Origin: Sulfuricurvum sp. 17-40-25
GTDB taxonomy: Bacteria; Campylobacterota; Campylobacteria; Campylobacterales; Sulfurimonadaceae
Length of the DNA stretch: 64,000 nt
Direction: 5' to 3'
Assembly (NCBI GenBank): GCA_002282015.1
Contig: NCIJ01000004.1
Coordinates: forward strand, 1-64,000
The notes under the pieces were generated by a model, which did no database searches, had not been told where the DNA came from, and was given only the letters and a program-made list of their open reading frames with translations. Position numbers and translations under genes: made by a program. Every line of letters begins with the position of its first letter. Position 1 is the stretch's first letter. Below, piece by piece: positions 27,875 to 36,410 of this stretch.

Positions 27875-28689
27875 AACTTCTTTTCATTTTTATCATGGCC
27901 GTTCAACTCTCTGCAGTTGAACGGATTATCGCTTTAAGCCCTGCTGCCAATGAAATGATTTTTGCTCTTGGTGAAGGAGATAAAGTCGTTGGGAATACCT
28001 CTTATTGCAACACTCCCAAAGAAGCAAGAAGCGTTACGAAAGTGGGAGGATATTTCTCCCCGTCACTGGAAAAAATTGTGACGCTCTCTCCTGACCTTGT
28101 CATAATGCAAGACAACAACCCCCCTCTTACCCAAAAATTAATCCAGCTTGGGATAAAAACGATTGTTATCAAAATCGATACCATCGACTCCATCAAAAAA
28201 GCATTTTTCACCATAGCCAAGCCGTTACATGCTGAGGCTAAAGCTGCTGTTATAACCAAAAAAATAGACAAATCACTCATGGGCTTGAGAGGGATTGTCC
28301 AACATAAAAAGATCCTCATCGTCATAGGTTCCCCGACCGATCTCTCCAAAGAGATCTATGTAGCAGGACAAAATCTTTATTTCGATGATATTATCCAAGC
28401 CAGCGGGAATGTCAATGCGCTTCAAAGCAGTCGAAAAGGGCAACCTGTCCTCAATCTCGAAAAGATACTTAAAACCAATCCTGACATTGTCATCGTTCTC
28501 GCGCCGCTGATGAAAGAGCGGCATCTTACCCGCGAAATGATCCTCTCCCCATGGCGCGATCTTCCTATAAATGCGGTAAAAACGCACTCTGTCTTTATCC
28601 AAGAGGGAGATTACGCGGGAATTCCAAGCGATAGAATCGTCCTTTTTATCGATGATTTCGGAAAGATTTTACGTGAATCTAAACATTGA
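27865..28689 (+). CDS. btuF: Cobalamin-binding periplasmic protein BtuF
   Basis: Binds corrinoids in the periplasm and delivers them to BtuCD. About 274 residues from the ATG at 27865, where a signal peptide begins (MLLKLLFIFIMAVQLSA); the frame stays open seven codons upstream but without a leader. Family motifs are RIIALSPAANEMIFALGEGDKVVG, VGGYFSPSLEKIVTLSPDLVI and the second lobe with LNLEKILKTNPDIVIV. It overlaps the DUF4430 gene by ten bases and btuD by 17. Confidence 0.92.
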   Translation: MLLKLLFIFIMAVQLSAVERIIALSPAANEMIFALGEGDKVVGNTSYCNTPKEARSVTKVGGYFSPSLEKIVTLSPDLVIMQDNNPPLTQKLIQLGIKTIVIKIDTIDSIKKAFFTIAKPLHAEAKAAVITKKIDKSLMGLRGIVQHKKILIVIGSPTDLSKEIYVAGQNLYFDDIIQASGNVNALQSSRKGQPVLNLEKILKTNPDIVIVLAPLMKERHLTREMILSPWRDLPINAVKTHSVFIQEGDYAGIPSDRIVLFIDDFGKILRESKH

Positions 28690-29371
28690 TCATCTCCATA
28701 CCGACTATTTAAATGATGTTTCATTTGAGCTCAACAACGAAAACATGGTTATTTTAGGCTCAAACGGTGCGGGCAAGACCACCCTGGCCAAAGCAATTGT
28801 CAATTTGAAAGAAAACGACCGTATTTTCTGCAACACCAAAAAGGTCTGCGAGATGAGTAGTGAACTCAGAGCCAGACTTTTGAACTTCATTCCCTCAAAA
28901 CTCGAGGTCTTTGATGAGTATATTGATGTGCACGAATTTTTGGAACTGAGTCTGTTAAACGGAACTTCACACGGTGAGATTGAGAAGGTTTTGAGACTTT
29001 TAGACATAGAACACCTCGCACATAAGTCGTGTAAAGAAATAAGCAGCGGCGAAAGTCAACTCGTCTTATTCGCCGGGGGGCTGCTGCAAAATTCTGAGCT
29101 TACCCTCTTTGATGAGCCTACGGCGAATCTTGACAGTGATAAAAAAATCAAGATCTTTGAGCTTTTAAAAAGACATCAAGGTCTAAAACTGGTGATTACA
29201 CACGATTTGAATCTGGCGTACAAACTTGGTTTTAGGGTGTTGTTCTTACAAAATGGTACTGTTACCTACGATGGTAGCTGCGAGCAATTCTTTGATTCGG
29301 AAAACCTCTTCCGGCTGTTTGGTGATTCTATCAAACGTGTGGATGACTTTTTTATGGTGAACTATCGATGA
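28673..29371 (+). CDS. btuD: Corrinoid ABC transporter ATPase BtuD
   Basis: ATPase of the BtuCD importer. Walker A LGSNGAGKTTLAKAI, the signature segment ISSGESQLVLFAGGL, Walker B LTLFDEPTANLD and the H-loop ITHDLNLA are intact. I prefer the GTG at 28673: GGAAAG lies seven bases upstream and the N-terminus then matches the family. An ATG 21 bases earlier is possible but has no site. 232 residues. The stop overlaps btuC by four bases. Confidence 0.92.
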   Translation: MNLNIDHLHTDYLNDVSFELNNENMVILGSNGAGKTTLAKAIVNLKENDRIFCNTKKVCEMSSELRARLLNFIPSKLEVFDEYIDVHEFLELSLLNGTSHGEIEKVLRLLDIEHLAHKSCKEISSGESQLVLFAGGLLQNSELTLFDEPTANLDSDKKIKIFELLKRHQGLKLVITHDLNLAYKLGFRVLFLQNGTVTYDGSCEQFFDSENLFRLFGDSIKRVDDFFMVNYR

Positions 29372-30327
29372 AACTGACCATCTTGATAGGAGCACTGATC
29401 CTGCTGTCTGTTTCGGCGTTCATGGGAGAGACTCAGCTCGACATCCAAAAAATACTCGATCCGGATGCTATAGAATACCTTCTTTTCTGGGATCTTCGTG
29501 CGCCTCGTGTGGTTGTTGCTTTCTCAAGCGGCGCGATTCTGGCACTGGGAGGACTGGTATTTCAAGCAGTCTTTAGAAATTCTCTTACCACACCCTTTAC
29601 TCTTGGTGTTTCCAGCGGAGCAACGCTTGCAACTGCATTCGGAATTATCTTTCTCCCAGCCTCGCTAGTAGCTTTTTCATCGATCTTCAGCTTCTTCGGA
29701 GCCTTTTCAACCGTATTGTTACTCTTTCTCTTTGCCCGAGTACTTAATACAATGCAGACGGGTTCTCTCCTTCTCATTGGGATTGCACTCTCTTTTTTCT
29801 ACTCTGCTGCATTAATGGTGCTGTACTATATAAGTGATTTACAGCAAAGCTACTCTATCATCCGATTTACGATGGGGAGCCTGAATGTTGTCGGGTTTAC
29901 ACACGTCTATGCAGTCATAGCAGCCGCATTTCTTTTACTCGGTGTGACGCTAAGATACAAACATGAGCTGCGTCTTATCCTCACCTCCTATGACAACGCT
30001 TTTTTAAAAGGGATAGAAATCAAAAAGATCAATCTGATTCTCCTTTTTTTCGTCTCGATTAGCGTCGGTGTCAGTGTCAGCGTGGTGGGACCCATCGGAT
30101 TCGTGGGCCTCGTTATTCCTCATGTCATCAAACTGATCTATAAACAAAGCAGCGATAAACTCATCCTCCCCGTCTTTTTTTACGGAGGAGTATTTTTGGT
30201 CCTGTGCGACTTGATCGCTCGTAACCTGGGAACCGTGTCGGAAATACCTATCGGTGTCGTAACCTCATTTGTCGGCGGCCCTTTTTTCATCTATCTGATC
30301 GGGAAACGGAAGAACAGCAATGGTTAG
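29368..30327 (+). CDS. btuC: Corrinoid ABC transporter permease BtuC
   Basis: FecCD-family membrane component with about nine to ten hydrophobic segments in 319 residues. Family hallmarks are LRAPRVVVAFSSGAILALGGLVFQ (split by coupling residues), NSLTTPFTLGVSSGATLATA and VVGPIGFVGLVIPHVIK near the C-terminus, close to the BtuD coupling helices. It overlaps btuD by four bases and cbiA by eight. Confidence 0.93.
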   Translation: MKLTILIGALILLSVSAFMGETQLDIQKILDPDAIEYLLFWDLRAPRVVVAFSSGAILALGGLVFQAVFRNSLTTPFTLGVSSGATLATAFGIIFLPASLVAFSSIFSFFGAFSTVLLLFLFARVLNTMQTGSLLLIGIALSFFYSAALMVLYYISDLQQSYSIIRFTMGSLNVVGFTHVYAVIAAAFLLLGVTLRYKHELRLILTSYDNAFLKGIEIKKINLILLFFVSISVGVSVSVVGPIGFVGLVIPHVIKLIYKQSSDKLILPVFFYGGVFLVLCDLIARNLGTVSEIPIGVVTSFVGGPFFIYLIGKRKNSNG

Positions 30328-31579
30328 CCTCTGCATCAGTGCCATTGCCTCTAATCAAGGTAAGACTATCCTAAGCTCCGCCCTTTTGTATCATTTCAAA
30401 GATTCTGTGCGCCCTTTTAAAGCGGGACCCGATTTCATCGATCCCCAATTTCACACAAAAATCTGCGGTACACAGAGCATCAACCTTGATGGGTTCATGA
30501 TGAATCCCAAACAGCTTACCTGGCTTTACAACCATTACAGTGATAAAGAAGTCTCCATCCTGGAAGGGGTAATGGGATTTTACGACGGGATGGACAAACA
30601 CAGCAGTGCCTATGACATCTCCAAACTGTTACATATGCCGACCCTTTTGGTGCTCGATGGAAGCGGCAGCTATATCACCGTGAGCGCTGTATTAAAAGGG
30701 CTAAAAACCTATAAAAAAGGAAATACGATCAAAGGGGTAGTCCTTAACCGTATCGCTTCACAAGGCCACTATGAGCTTATCAAGGCACAAATTGAAAAAG
30801 ACTTTAGTGATATTGCCGTCTTGGGATGGATACCCAATAATCTGCTCACCCTCAAAGATACCCATCTGGGACTCGATCTGGACGATATGGATAAACTCGA
30901 AGCGATATCCAAAGAAGTATTGACACATATCGATATCGAAAAGATCAGAACCATAGGTTATTGCGAACCAAAGATCAATACAGACTATCCATTTAAACTT
31001 CTGGTAAAGATGGATCAAACAGTAGCCGTAGTTACCGATGAAAATCTCTCTTTTTTATATCATGACAATCTCCGCTTCCTTCAAGAAACATATACCCATG
31101 TTCAGATCATCCGCCCATCAAATGACGAAGTGATCCCTGAGAACTGCAGCAGTGTCTATATTTGCGGAGGATACGCAGAGACTGAAAAAGCGTATGCTTC
31201 CATTAAAAAAGCAACAAATTTTAGAGACTCATTGATAAAACATGCCAAAAACAAAAAGATCTATGCAGAATGCGCCGGCCTCCTCTATCTTGGAAAAAAT
31301 GTTGATGAAAAGATTATGAGCGGGATTCTGGAGGTTTCCTTTACTTTGGAAAAAAGATTTCAACGTCTGGGATATTATTTCAATGAGCTTGGAACAAGAG
31401 GCCATGCCTTTCACTACACTAGGCCCCTTGATACGGCTCAAGGATTTGATACGCTCTCCAAATCAAAAGGGGGGACCGGAACCGTTGGAAGCTGGCAGAG
31501 CACCAATAAAAAAGTGTTTGGAACCTATTTGCATGTAATGTTTAGAAGTAACCCCAGCTGGATCAAAAAGAGATTATAA
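30320..31579 (+). CDS. cbiA: Cobyrinic acid a,c-diamide synthase
   Basis: Amidates the a and c side chains of cobyrinic acid (or hydrogenobyrinic acid) with glutamine and ATP. The N-terminal dethiobiotin-synthetase-like domain starts SAIASNQGKTILSSALL with a modified P-loop. FKAGPDFIDPQFH and EGVMGFYDG follow. The C-terminal glutaminase domain has SVYICGGYAE and the nucleophile in AECAGLLYLG, with FGTYLHVMF late. 419 residues. It overlaps the previous and next genes. Its presence means the cell can modify early corrins, not only salvage complete B12. Confidence 0.92.
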   Translation: MVSLCISAIASNQGKTILSSALLYHFKDSVRPFKAGPDFIDPQFHTKICGTQSINLDGFMMNPKQLTWLYNHYSDKEVSILEGVMGFYDGMDKHSSAYDISKLLHMPTLLVLDGSGSYITVSAVLKGLKTYKKGNTIKGVVLNRIASQGHYELIKAQIEKDFSDIAVLGWIPNNLLTLKDTHLGLDLDDMDKLEAISKEVLTHIDIEKIRTIGYCEPKINTDYPFKLLVKMDQTVAVVTDENLSFLYHDNLRFLQETYTHVQIIRPSNDEVIPENCSSVYICGGYAETEKAYASIKKATNFRDSLIKHAKNKKIYAECAGLLYLGKNVDEKIMSGILEVSFTLEKRFQRLGYYFNELGTRGHAFHYTRPLDTAQGFDTLSKSKGGTGTVGSWQSTNKKVFGTYLHVMFRSNPSWIKKRL

Positions 31580-32382
31580 TGGGCATCAAAACAGTAATAA
31601 CACTCCAAGAACTCTCTCCTATTATCAACAGTACTGTATTGATACCTACCGAACATGGCGTCAGCGACAGTGTCTATATCACCGATCAAGGCGTGCTTAA
31701 ACTGTTTGAATCTGCTTCATCGGAGGCTATTTTAGAAGAGAGGAATTTGTTACTAAACCTCTCTCGCCTTCCCATTACAAAACACTGCAGTGATATTTTT
31801 TTCCTCCACAAAAAACCTTGTGTACTGTATGAAAAACTCGGCGGAAAAAGTCTCGAAAGCGCCGATGATAATCACATCATCCAGATAGCCGGATTTATGC
31901 GCCGTTTTCACAAGCAAACAGCTGGGAAAACTTCCATAAACACCCCTTTATTTGAAGTTGCCAACCTCCAAATGCTCATCGATCAAACTCAGTACCATCC
32001 ATTTCAGCAGGTATTTGATTCTATTGATATCCAACTTTCACGTGACGGAGTCATCCATGGAGATCTCTTTTTAGATAACGTTCTTTTTACAGATGATGAG
32101 CTCAGCGGTGTTTTTGATTTCATTGAGGCGTGTGAGGGTGACTTCTTGTTTGACCTGGCCGTCGTTGCTGCTTCATGGTGTTTGGACGGAGAAGACGATC
32201 ACGGCAAAGTCAATCTGTTGCTCACACACTACAATGCAAACATTGGTTTTGAAGATTTTATCCCTTATATGAAATATGCCCTTCTCTATTATGCGACCAC
32301 CCGCTATATCAGCCATCGAGACTATCAATCCCTTCTTGATAAAATCATCCGCTTAGACGAGTATGCTAAAGGCCAAATGTGA
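31579..32382 (+). CDS. APH-family kinase in the cobamide operon (267 aa)
   Basis: A phosphotransferase-fold kinase related to ThrB2 homoserine kinases and aminoglycoside phosphotransferases. The Brenner motif HGDLFLDNVLF (catalytic D162, N167) and the metal Asp D180 in GVFDFIEACEGD are visible. The enclosing operon makes aminopropanol-phosphate precursor with a CobD-like enzyme but has no pduX. I infer that this protein makes L-threonine-3-phosphate (or serine phosphate). Drug resistance is unlikely here. It starts one base inside the cbiA stop and overlaps bluB by four. Confidence 0.75.
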   Translation: MGIKTVITLQELSPIINSTVLIPTEHGVSDSVYITDQGVLKLFESASSEAILEERNLLLNLSRLPITKHCSDIFFLHKKPCVLYEKLGGKSLESADDNHIIQIAGFMRRFHKQTAGKTSINTPLFEVANLQMLIDQTQYHPFQQVFDSIDIQLSRDGVIHGDLFLDNVLFTDDELSGVFDFIEACEGDFLFDLAVVAASWCLDGEDDHGKVNLLLTHYNANIGFEDFIPYMKYALLYYATTRYISHRDYQSLLDKIIRLDEYAKGQM

Positions 32383-33005
32383 ATTTCACTCTCCAAAATG
32401 CCCAGGCACTTCAGGCCATTATCTCAGCACGCCGCGATGTACGGGGAAACCGATATATCAATAAGGCGATTGCCCCCGAAGTCTTAGATGCGATTCTACA
32501 TGCTGCCAACTGCGCTCCCTCAGTCGGATTCTCTCAGCCTTGGGAGTTTATGATAATAGACGATATGGAGCTTCGAGAAAAAGTATACAAAGAGTTTGAA
32601 AAAGAAAATGGCAAGGCCAAAAAGATCTTTCAGGACAATACTCTCTATCCTGCATTAAAGCTCGAAGGAATCATTGAAGCCGCCTATAATATCGCGGTAT
32701 TGTACAAAAAGCCTACCAAAGCGATTTTAGGGCAAACTACACAAAAAAAAGTTGGAGAGTACAGTGTCGTCTGTGCTATTCAAAATCTATGGTTGATGGC
32801 ACGTGCCTATAACATAGGTGTGGGCTGGGTTAGCATTCTCAAACCGAAAAAAATGAAGAAAATATTAAACATATCCTCGGAATACAAACTGATCGCCTAT
32901 CTTACAATAGGTTATGTCGATGAGTTTTTAGAGGTGCCCGAACTTCTGACACTCAACTGGGAAACAAAAAAAGAGCTCACAGATGTGATCTCAACAAGGA
33001 AATAA
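32379..33005 (+). CDS. bluB: 5,6-dimethylbenzimidazole synthase BluB
   Basis: Flavin-destroying nitroreductase-fold enzyme that converts FMNH2 and O2 to DMB, the lower ligand of cobalamin. The 208 residues include ISARRDVRGNRY (FMN-binding and the conserved Asp), NCAPSVGFSQPWEFMII and ARAYNIGVGWVSIL, which separate BluB from other nitroreductases. The start is GTG, overlapping the kinase stop in GTGA. Since oxygen is needed, DMB would form under aerobic or microaerobic conditions. Confidence 0.88.
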   Translation: MNFTLQNAQALQAIISARRDVRGNRYINKAIAPEVLDAILHAANCAPSVGFSQPWEFMIIDDMELREKVYKEFEKENGKAKKIFQDNTLYPALKLEGIIEAAYNIAVLYKKPTKAILGQTTQKKVGEYSVVCAIQNLWLMARAYNIGVGWVSILKPKKMKKILNISSEYKLIAYLTIGYVDEFLEVPELLTLNWETKKELTDVISTRK

Positions 33006-34070
33006 ATGACCATTAAAACAATCATAGGTAACATTGATTTTGCTGAATATTTACGCGGGAAAAAGGGGACCTTTTTTCTAAGTCTCAGTAATACCGATAC
33101 AGCTAAAATAGAGGGGATTACTCAAGCAGGGATTCCAGGAATGATTCATCTCACCCCAACCCTCGATACTGAGTTTCTCTGTACCGGAGAGGTACGAAGT
33201 CTTGAGAACATCGCCACAACCCCAAAAGGAGTTCCAACCCCTGGACTCATCACCCGTGCAGTTCATCTACTTCATCCATTTAATACCCTCGCTTTACTCA
33301 ACCTAGGGTTGGAAGTAAAACCAAAAATAGACTACTTTCCCCTCTATGACTTTGGCATTACCCCAAGCGGTTCAATTGGCACAGGAGCAAATATTGATGC
33401 AATGGAGCTATTTGAAAAAGGATTAGAGTTTGCACAAGAGTATATCTTCTACAACGACTATATTATCTTGGGCGAATCGGTTCCCTCCGGTACAACTACT
33501 GCCCTCGCCACCGCTTTAGCATTAGGATACGATGCCCATGAAAAATTCAGCAGCAGTTTTAAAGATGCCCCAAACTCTATAAAGGAAAGTGTTGTTGATG
33601 CCGCACTTTCCAATTGTAAAGAGGGCGATGATCTTTTTGAAAAGCTCTCGCGCGTGAGCGATAACATGCTCATTTTTAATTCAGGGTTTGTTCTGGGTCT
33701 ACAAAAACGTAAGATTACAACGGTATTGGCTGGCGGCACGCAGATGGCGGCACTGCTTTTGGTGATCAATTCAATCCTAAAACACACAGACCAAACTATT
33801 AATAGTCACAAGCTTGCACTGTGTACTACCAAATGGGTGCATGAAGACCCTAATTCAGACATCAAAGGGCTACTTGAGATGCTGGACTTTCCGATCAATG
33901 CCTACTATGTCGATTTTGATTTTTCCCTTACACAGCATCCTGCCCTCAAACTCTACGATGATGGAGAGGCAAAAGAAGGAGTCGGTGCGGGAGGTGCCCT
34001 CATGTATGCCTGCCTCAACGGTATCACCAAAGAGCAAATTACCCGCAAAGTGGAGAGTTTTTTGCAATGA
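33006..34070 (+). CDS. cobT: Nicotinate mononucleotide-dependent phosphoribosyltransferase CobT
   Basis: Activates the lower-ligand base to alpha-ribazole phosphate with nicotinate mononucleotide. This 354-residue form resembles the archaeal/cyanobacterial CobT type rather than the Salmonella type: FFLSLSNTDTAKIEGITQAGIP, YFPLYDFGITPSGSIGTGANI and ILGESVPSGTTTALATALALGYDA. The C-terminus holds the KEGVGAGGALMYA stretch. AAGGAAATAA leads to the ATG. It follows bluB directly, which fits the pathway order. Confidence 0.85.
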   Translation: MTIKTIIGNIDFAEYLRGKKGTFFLSLSNTDTAKIEGITQAGIPGMIHLTPTLDTEFLCTGEVRSLENIATTPKGVPTPGLITRAVHLLHPFNTLALLNLGLEVKPKIDYFPLYDFGITPSGSIGTGANIDAMELFEKGLEFAQEYIFYNDYIILGESVPSGTTTALATALALGYDAHEKFSSSFKDAPNSIKESVVDAALSNCKEGDDLFEKLSRVSDNMLIFNSGFVLGLQKRKITTVLAGGTQMAALLLVINSILKHTDQTINSHKLALCTTKWVHEDPNSDIKGLLEMLDFPINAYYVDFDFSLTQHPALKLYDDGEAKEGVGAGGALMYACLNGITKEQITRKVESFLQ

Positions 34071-34558
34071 AAATACTCTACTTCGGAGGGCAAAAATCGG
34101 GTAAAAGTTCTCTAGCGGAACGTCATGCCAAAGAACTTTCCACTCATAAGCCCTACTATCTCGCGACGTACGACAACCGTTTTGGCGACAGTGAAATGGA
34201 AACCCGTATTGAAAAACACCGAGATACCCGAAAAGAGGACTTTATAACGATCGAAGAGAGTCACGATCTCGCATCCGTCATTAAACCCGATCACACATAC
34301 CTTATCGACTGCATCTCTATGTGGCTGCTCAATCGTATCGAGGAAGATGAAACGACTTTGATCAAAGCTGTCGAAGAACTAGAAAACATCGATGCTAACA
34401 TCGTGTTTGTCCTTAATGACGTCACCTGCGGTGTTATTCCCATCGATGCGATGAGTCGCCGCTATGTAGATCTCAGCGGACTCATTGGACAAAAGCTAGC
34501 CAGTATCTGCGATGAAGTCTACGAAGTTAAACTGGGCCTACGGATTCGCCTCAAATGA
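34067..34558 (+). CDS. cobU: Adenosylcobinamide kinase / guanylyltransferase
   Basis: Phosphorylates adenosylcobinamide and then guanylylates it in nucleotide-loop assembly. The P-loop GGQKSGKSS lies at 8-16, and RIEKHRDTR carries H51, which fits the guanylylated His of CobU. DCISMWLLN and LNDVTCGVIP follow. At 163 residues it is slightly short but complete. It overlaps cobT and the next gene by four bases each. Confidence 0.92.
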   Translation: MKILYFGGQKSGKSSLAERHAKELSTHKPYYLATYDNRFGDSEMETRIEKHRDTRKEDFITIEESHDLASVIKPDHTYLIDCISMWLLNRIEEDETTLIKAVEELENIDANIVFVLNDVTCGVIPIDAMSRRYVDLSGLIGQKLASICDEVYEVKLGLRIRLK

Positions 34559-35562
34559 ACCTCTTTGAACACGGTGGAGATATCAACACTTTTGCCGAAT
34601 ACTGTAATTGTTCTCCCCAAGAGATTATTGATCTCTCCAGCAATATCAACTTCATCACCCCATCGGTCGATTTTAGCACCGTTACCCTCAACAGCTATCC
34701 TGACTATGAAGCGCTAACACAAACGTTAGCCCATTATTACAACGTGCACTCTGATGAATTGGAGCTTTTCAACGGAGGAAGTTCGGCGATCTTTTCGCTG
34801 ATGCGCCTTTTCGATCATCCAACCTGCACCATCTATTCCCCTGCTTATCTGGAGTACAAAAAGGCGGCCCTAACGTATGACAAAAAGCTAAACCTCATCA
34901 ACCGTTTTGAATCGATGGACACGGTGGTAGAAGAAAACTCCCTCGTCATCTTCGTCAACCCCTCAACCCCAGATGGAAAATACTACGATTTAGATGTATT
35001 GATGAGGGAATGGATGGCAAAGAGTTGTACCGTAGTCATCGACGAGTCCTTTTTAGAATTTTGCGGCGGAGAGTCGGTAACCAAGTATCTTCAAACCTAC
35101 GACAAACTCTATGTTTTAAAATCACAGACGAAGTTTTACGGATGTGCAGGGGTGAGAATCGGAATCATCCTCTCATCACGCAACAATATCACCGCACTCA
35201 AAGCCAAAGAGCCTTTATGGAAAATCTCGGCACTCGATAGCCATTTTCTCATCAACGCATTGGGAGATGGTAAGTTTCGTGCGCGCTCTCATGCACTGAA
35301 TGATGAAGCGAAAACGTATCTGAAAACTATCCTTGAACACTCCCCTCTTTTTGAAAAGGTATTGAATAGCGATGCCAATTTTTTCCTTGTCCGTCTCGCT
35401 TCAATGAGTGCAAAAGAATTTCAAGAGAAACTTCTCCCTTATCGCATCATGGTGCGCGATTGTTCCAATTTCGACTTTTTGGATGAGAGGTATGTGCGTA
35501 TTGCGGTAAAAAGCGTAGAAGCAATGAAACCGTTTGAGGAGATACTGTGTTCTTTGACATAG
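34555..35562 (+). CDS. cobD: Threonine-phosphate decarboxylase-like CobD
   Basis: A PLP enzyme of fold type I that turns L-threonine-3-phosphate into (R)-1-aminopropan-2-ol phosphate. Signature elements are FEHGGDINTFAE, DLSSNIN, NGGSSAIFSLM, VNPSTPDGKYY and the Schiff-base Lys K193 in SQTKFYGCAGVRIG. 335 residues. Serine phosphate could be used instead in norcobamide makers, which cannot be told from sequence. The end overlaps cbiB by 16 bases. In some nomenclatures this gene is called cobC. Confidence 0.87.
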   Translation: MNLFEHGGDINTFAEYCNCSPQEIIDLSSNINFITPSVDFSTVTLNSYPDYEALTQTLAHYYNVHSDELELFNGGSSAIFSLMRLFDHPTCTIYSPAYLEYKKAALTYDKKLNLINRFESMDTVVEENSLVIFVNPSTPDGKYYDLDVLMREWMAKSCTVVIDESFLEFCGGESVTKYLQTYDKLYVLKSQTKFYGCAGVRIGIILSSRNNITALKAKEPLWKISALDSHFLINALGDGKFRARSHALNDEAKTYLKTILEHSPLFEKVLNSDANFFLVRLASMSAKEFQEKLLPYRIMVRDCSNFDFLDERYVRIAVKSVEAMKPFEEILCSLT

Positions 35563-36410
35563 CGCTCATCGCCTACATCACCGACCGCATCTTCGGCGAG
35601 TTCAAATTCATCCGTCACCCTGTAGTGCTCATGGGGGATTTAATCACCGCGTTTGAGAAGCGGTTTTATCATGATAGCATCGTGCGCGGATTCTGGCTCG
35701 TGTTTTGGTTGTTAGCGTGTGTATTAGCACTCGTCTACCCTGTTAGTCTAATCAATAATCCATGGGTATTAGGAGTTATCGCCTCGACGGGAATCGCTGG
35801 GAAGATGCTCTATGGAAGTGTCCGGAACGTCCTGAATGACCCGCAATCAATCCGCTTTCTTGTGAGCCGTGACACCGAAAACCTGAGTCCACCCGAGATC
35901 AACAAAGCTGCCATTGAGACCTACGCCGAAAACCTCAGCGACGGAGTGATCGCTCCGCTGTTTTATCTACTGATAGGAGGGTTAGTCGGGCTGTTTGTCT
36001 ACAAAGCGATCAATACCCTCGACTCGATGGTAGGGTATCGAAATGAGCGTTATGAGAAATTCGGCAAGGTGAGCGCACGATTGGACGATGTTGTCAACTA
36101 CATCCCCTCACGTATCACGGCGGTGCTCATAGTGATTCTGTTCGGCAAATTCACCTCTCTCAAAAAAGTATGGCAATATGGTGCACAACATGAGAGTCCA
36201 AATGCGGGATATCCGATTTCGGCAATGGCGCTCTCTCTGGATGTATCTCTCGGCGGTCCTACCTCGTATTTCGGAAAGATGAAAGAGAAACCCTACTTCG
36301 GGGATGGGAAGCAGGAGATCAGCGCTGTGGATGTTCAACGTGCATTAACCCTTCAGTGGAAACTCGATACCCTTATGATTATAGTACTGGCGGCGGGAGT
36401 TATGGCATGA
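35547..36410 (+). CDS. cbiB: Adenosylcobinamide-phosphate synthase CbiB
   Basis: A membrane protein that joins aminopropanol phosphate to adenosylcobyric acid. Family motifs are RHPVVLMGDLI, ETYAENLSDGVIAPLFYLLIGG and YRNERYEKFGKVSARLDDVVNYIPSR, plus SPNAGYPISAMALSLDVSLGG. The start is GTG with GAGGAG five bases upstream, inside the end of cobD. About four to five membrane segments in 287 residues. It is the partner of cobD in the pathway. Confidence 0.93.
   Translation: MFFDIALIAYITDRIFGEFKFIRHPVVLMGDLITAFEKRFYHDSIVRGFWLVFWLLACVLALVYPVSLINNPWVLGVIASTGIAGKMLYGSVRNVLNDPQSIRFLVSRDTENLSPPEINKAAIETYAENLSDGVIAPLFYLLIGGLVGLFVYKAINTLDSMVGYRNERYEKFGKVSARLDDVVNYIPSRITAVLIVILFGKFTSLKKVWQYGAQHESPNAGYPISAMALSLDVSLGGPTSYFGKMKEKPYFGDGKQEISAVDVQRALTLQWKLDTLMIIVLAAGVMA

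Noticed and set aside
31579-32382. Aminoglycoside resistance gene
   Set aside because: The fold is shared, but the gene is embedded in a cobamide operon with overlapping ends and no mobile context.
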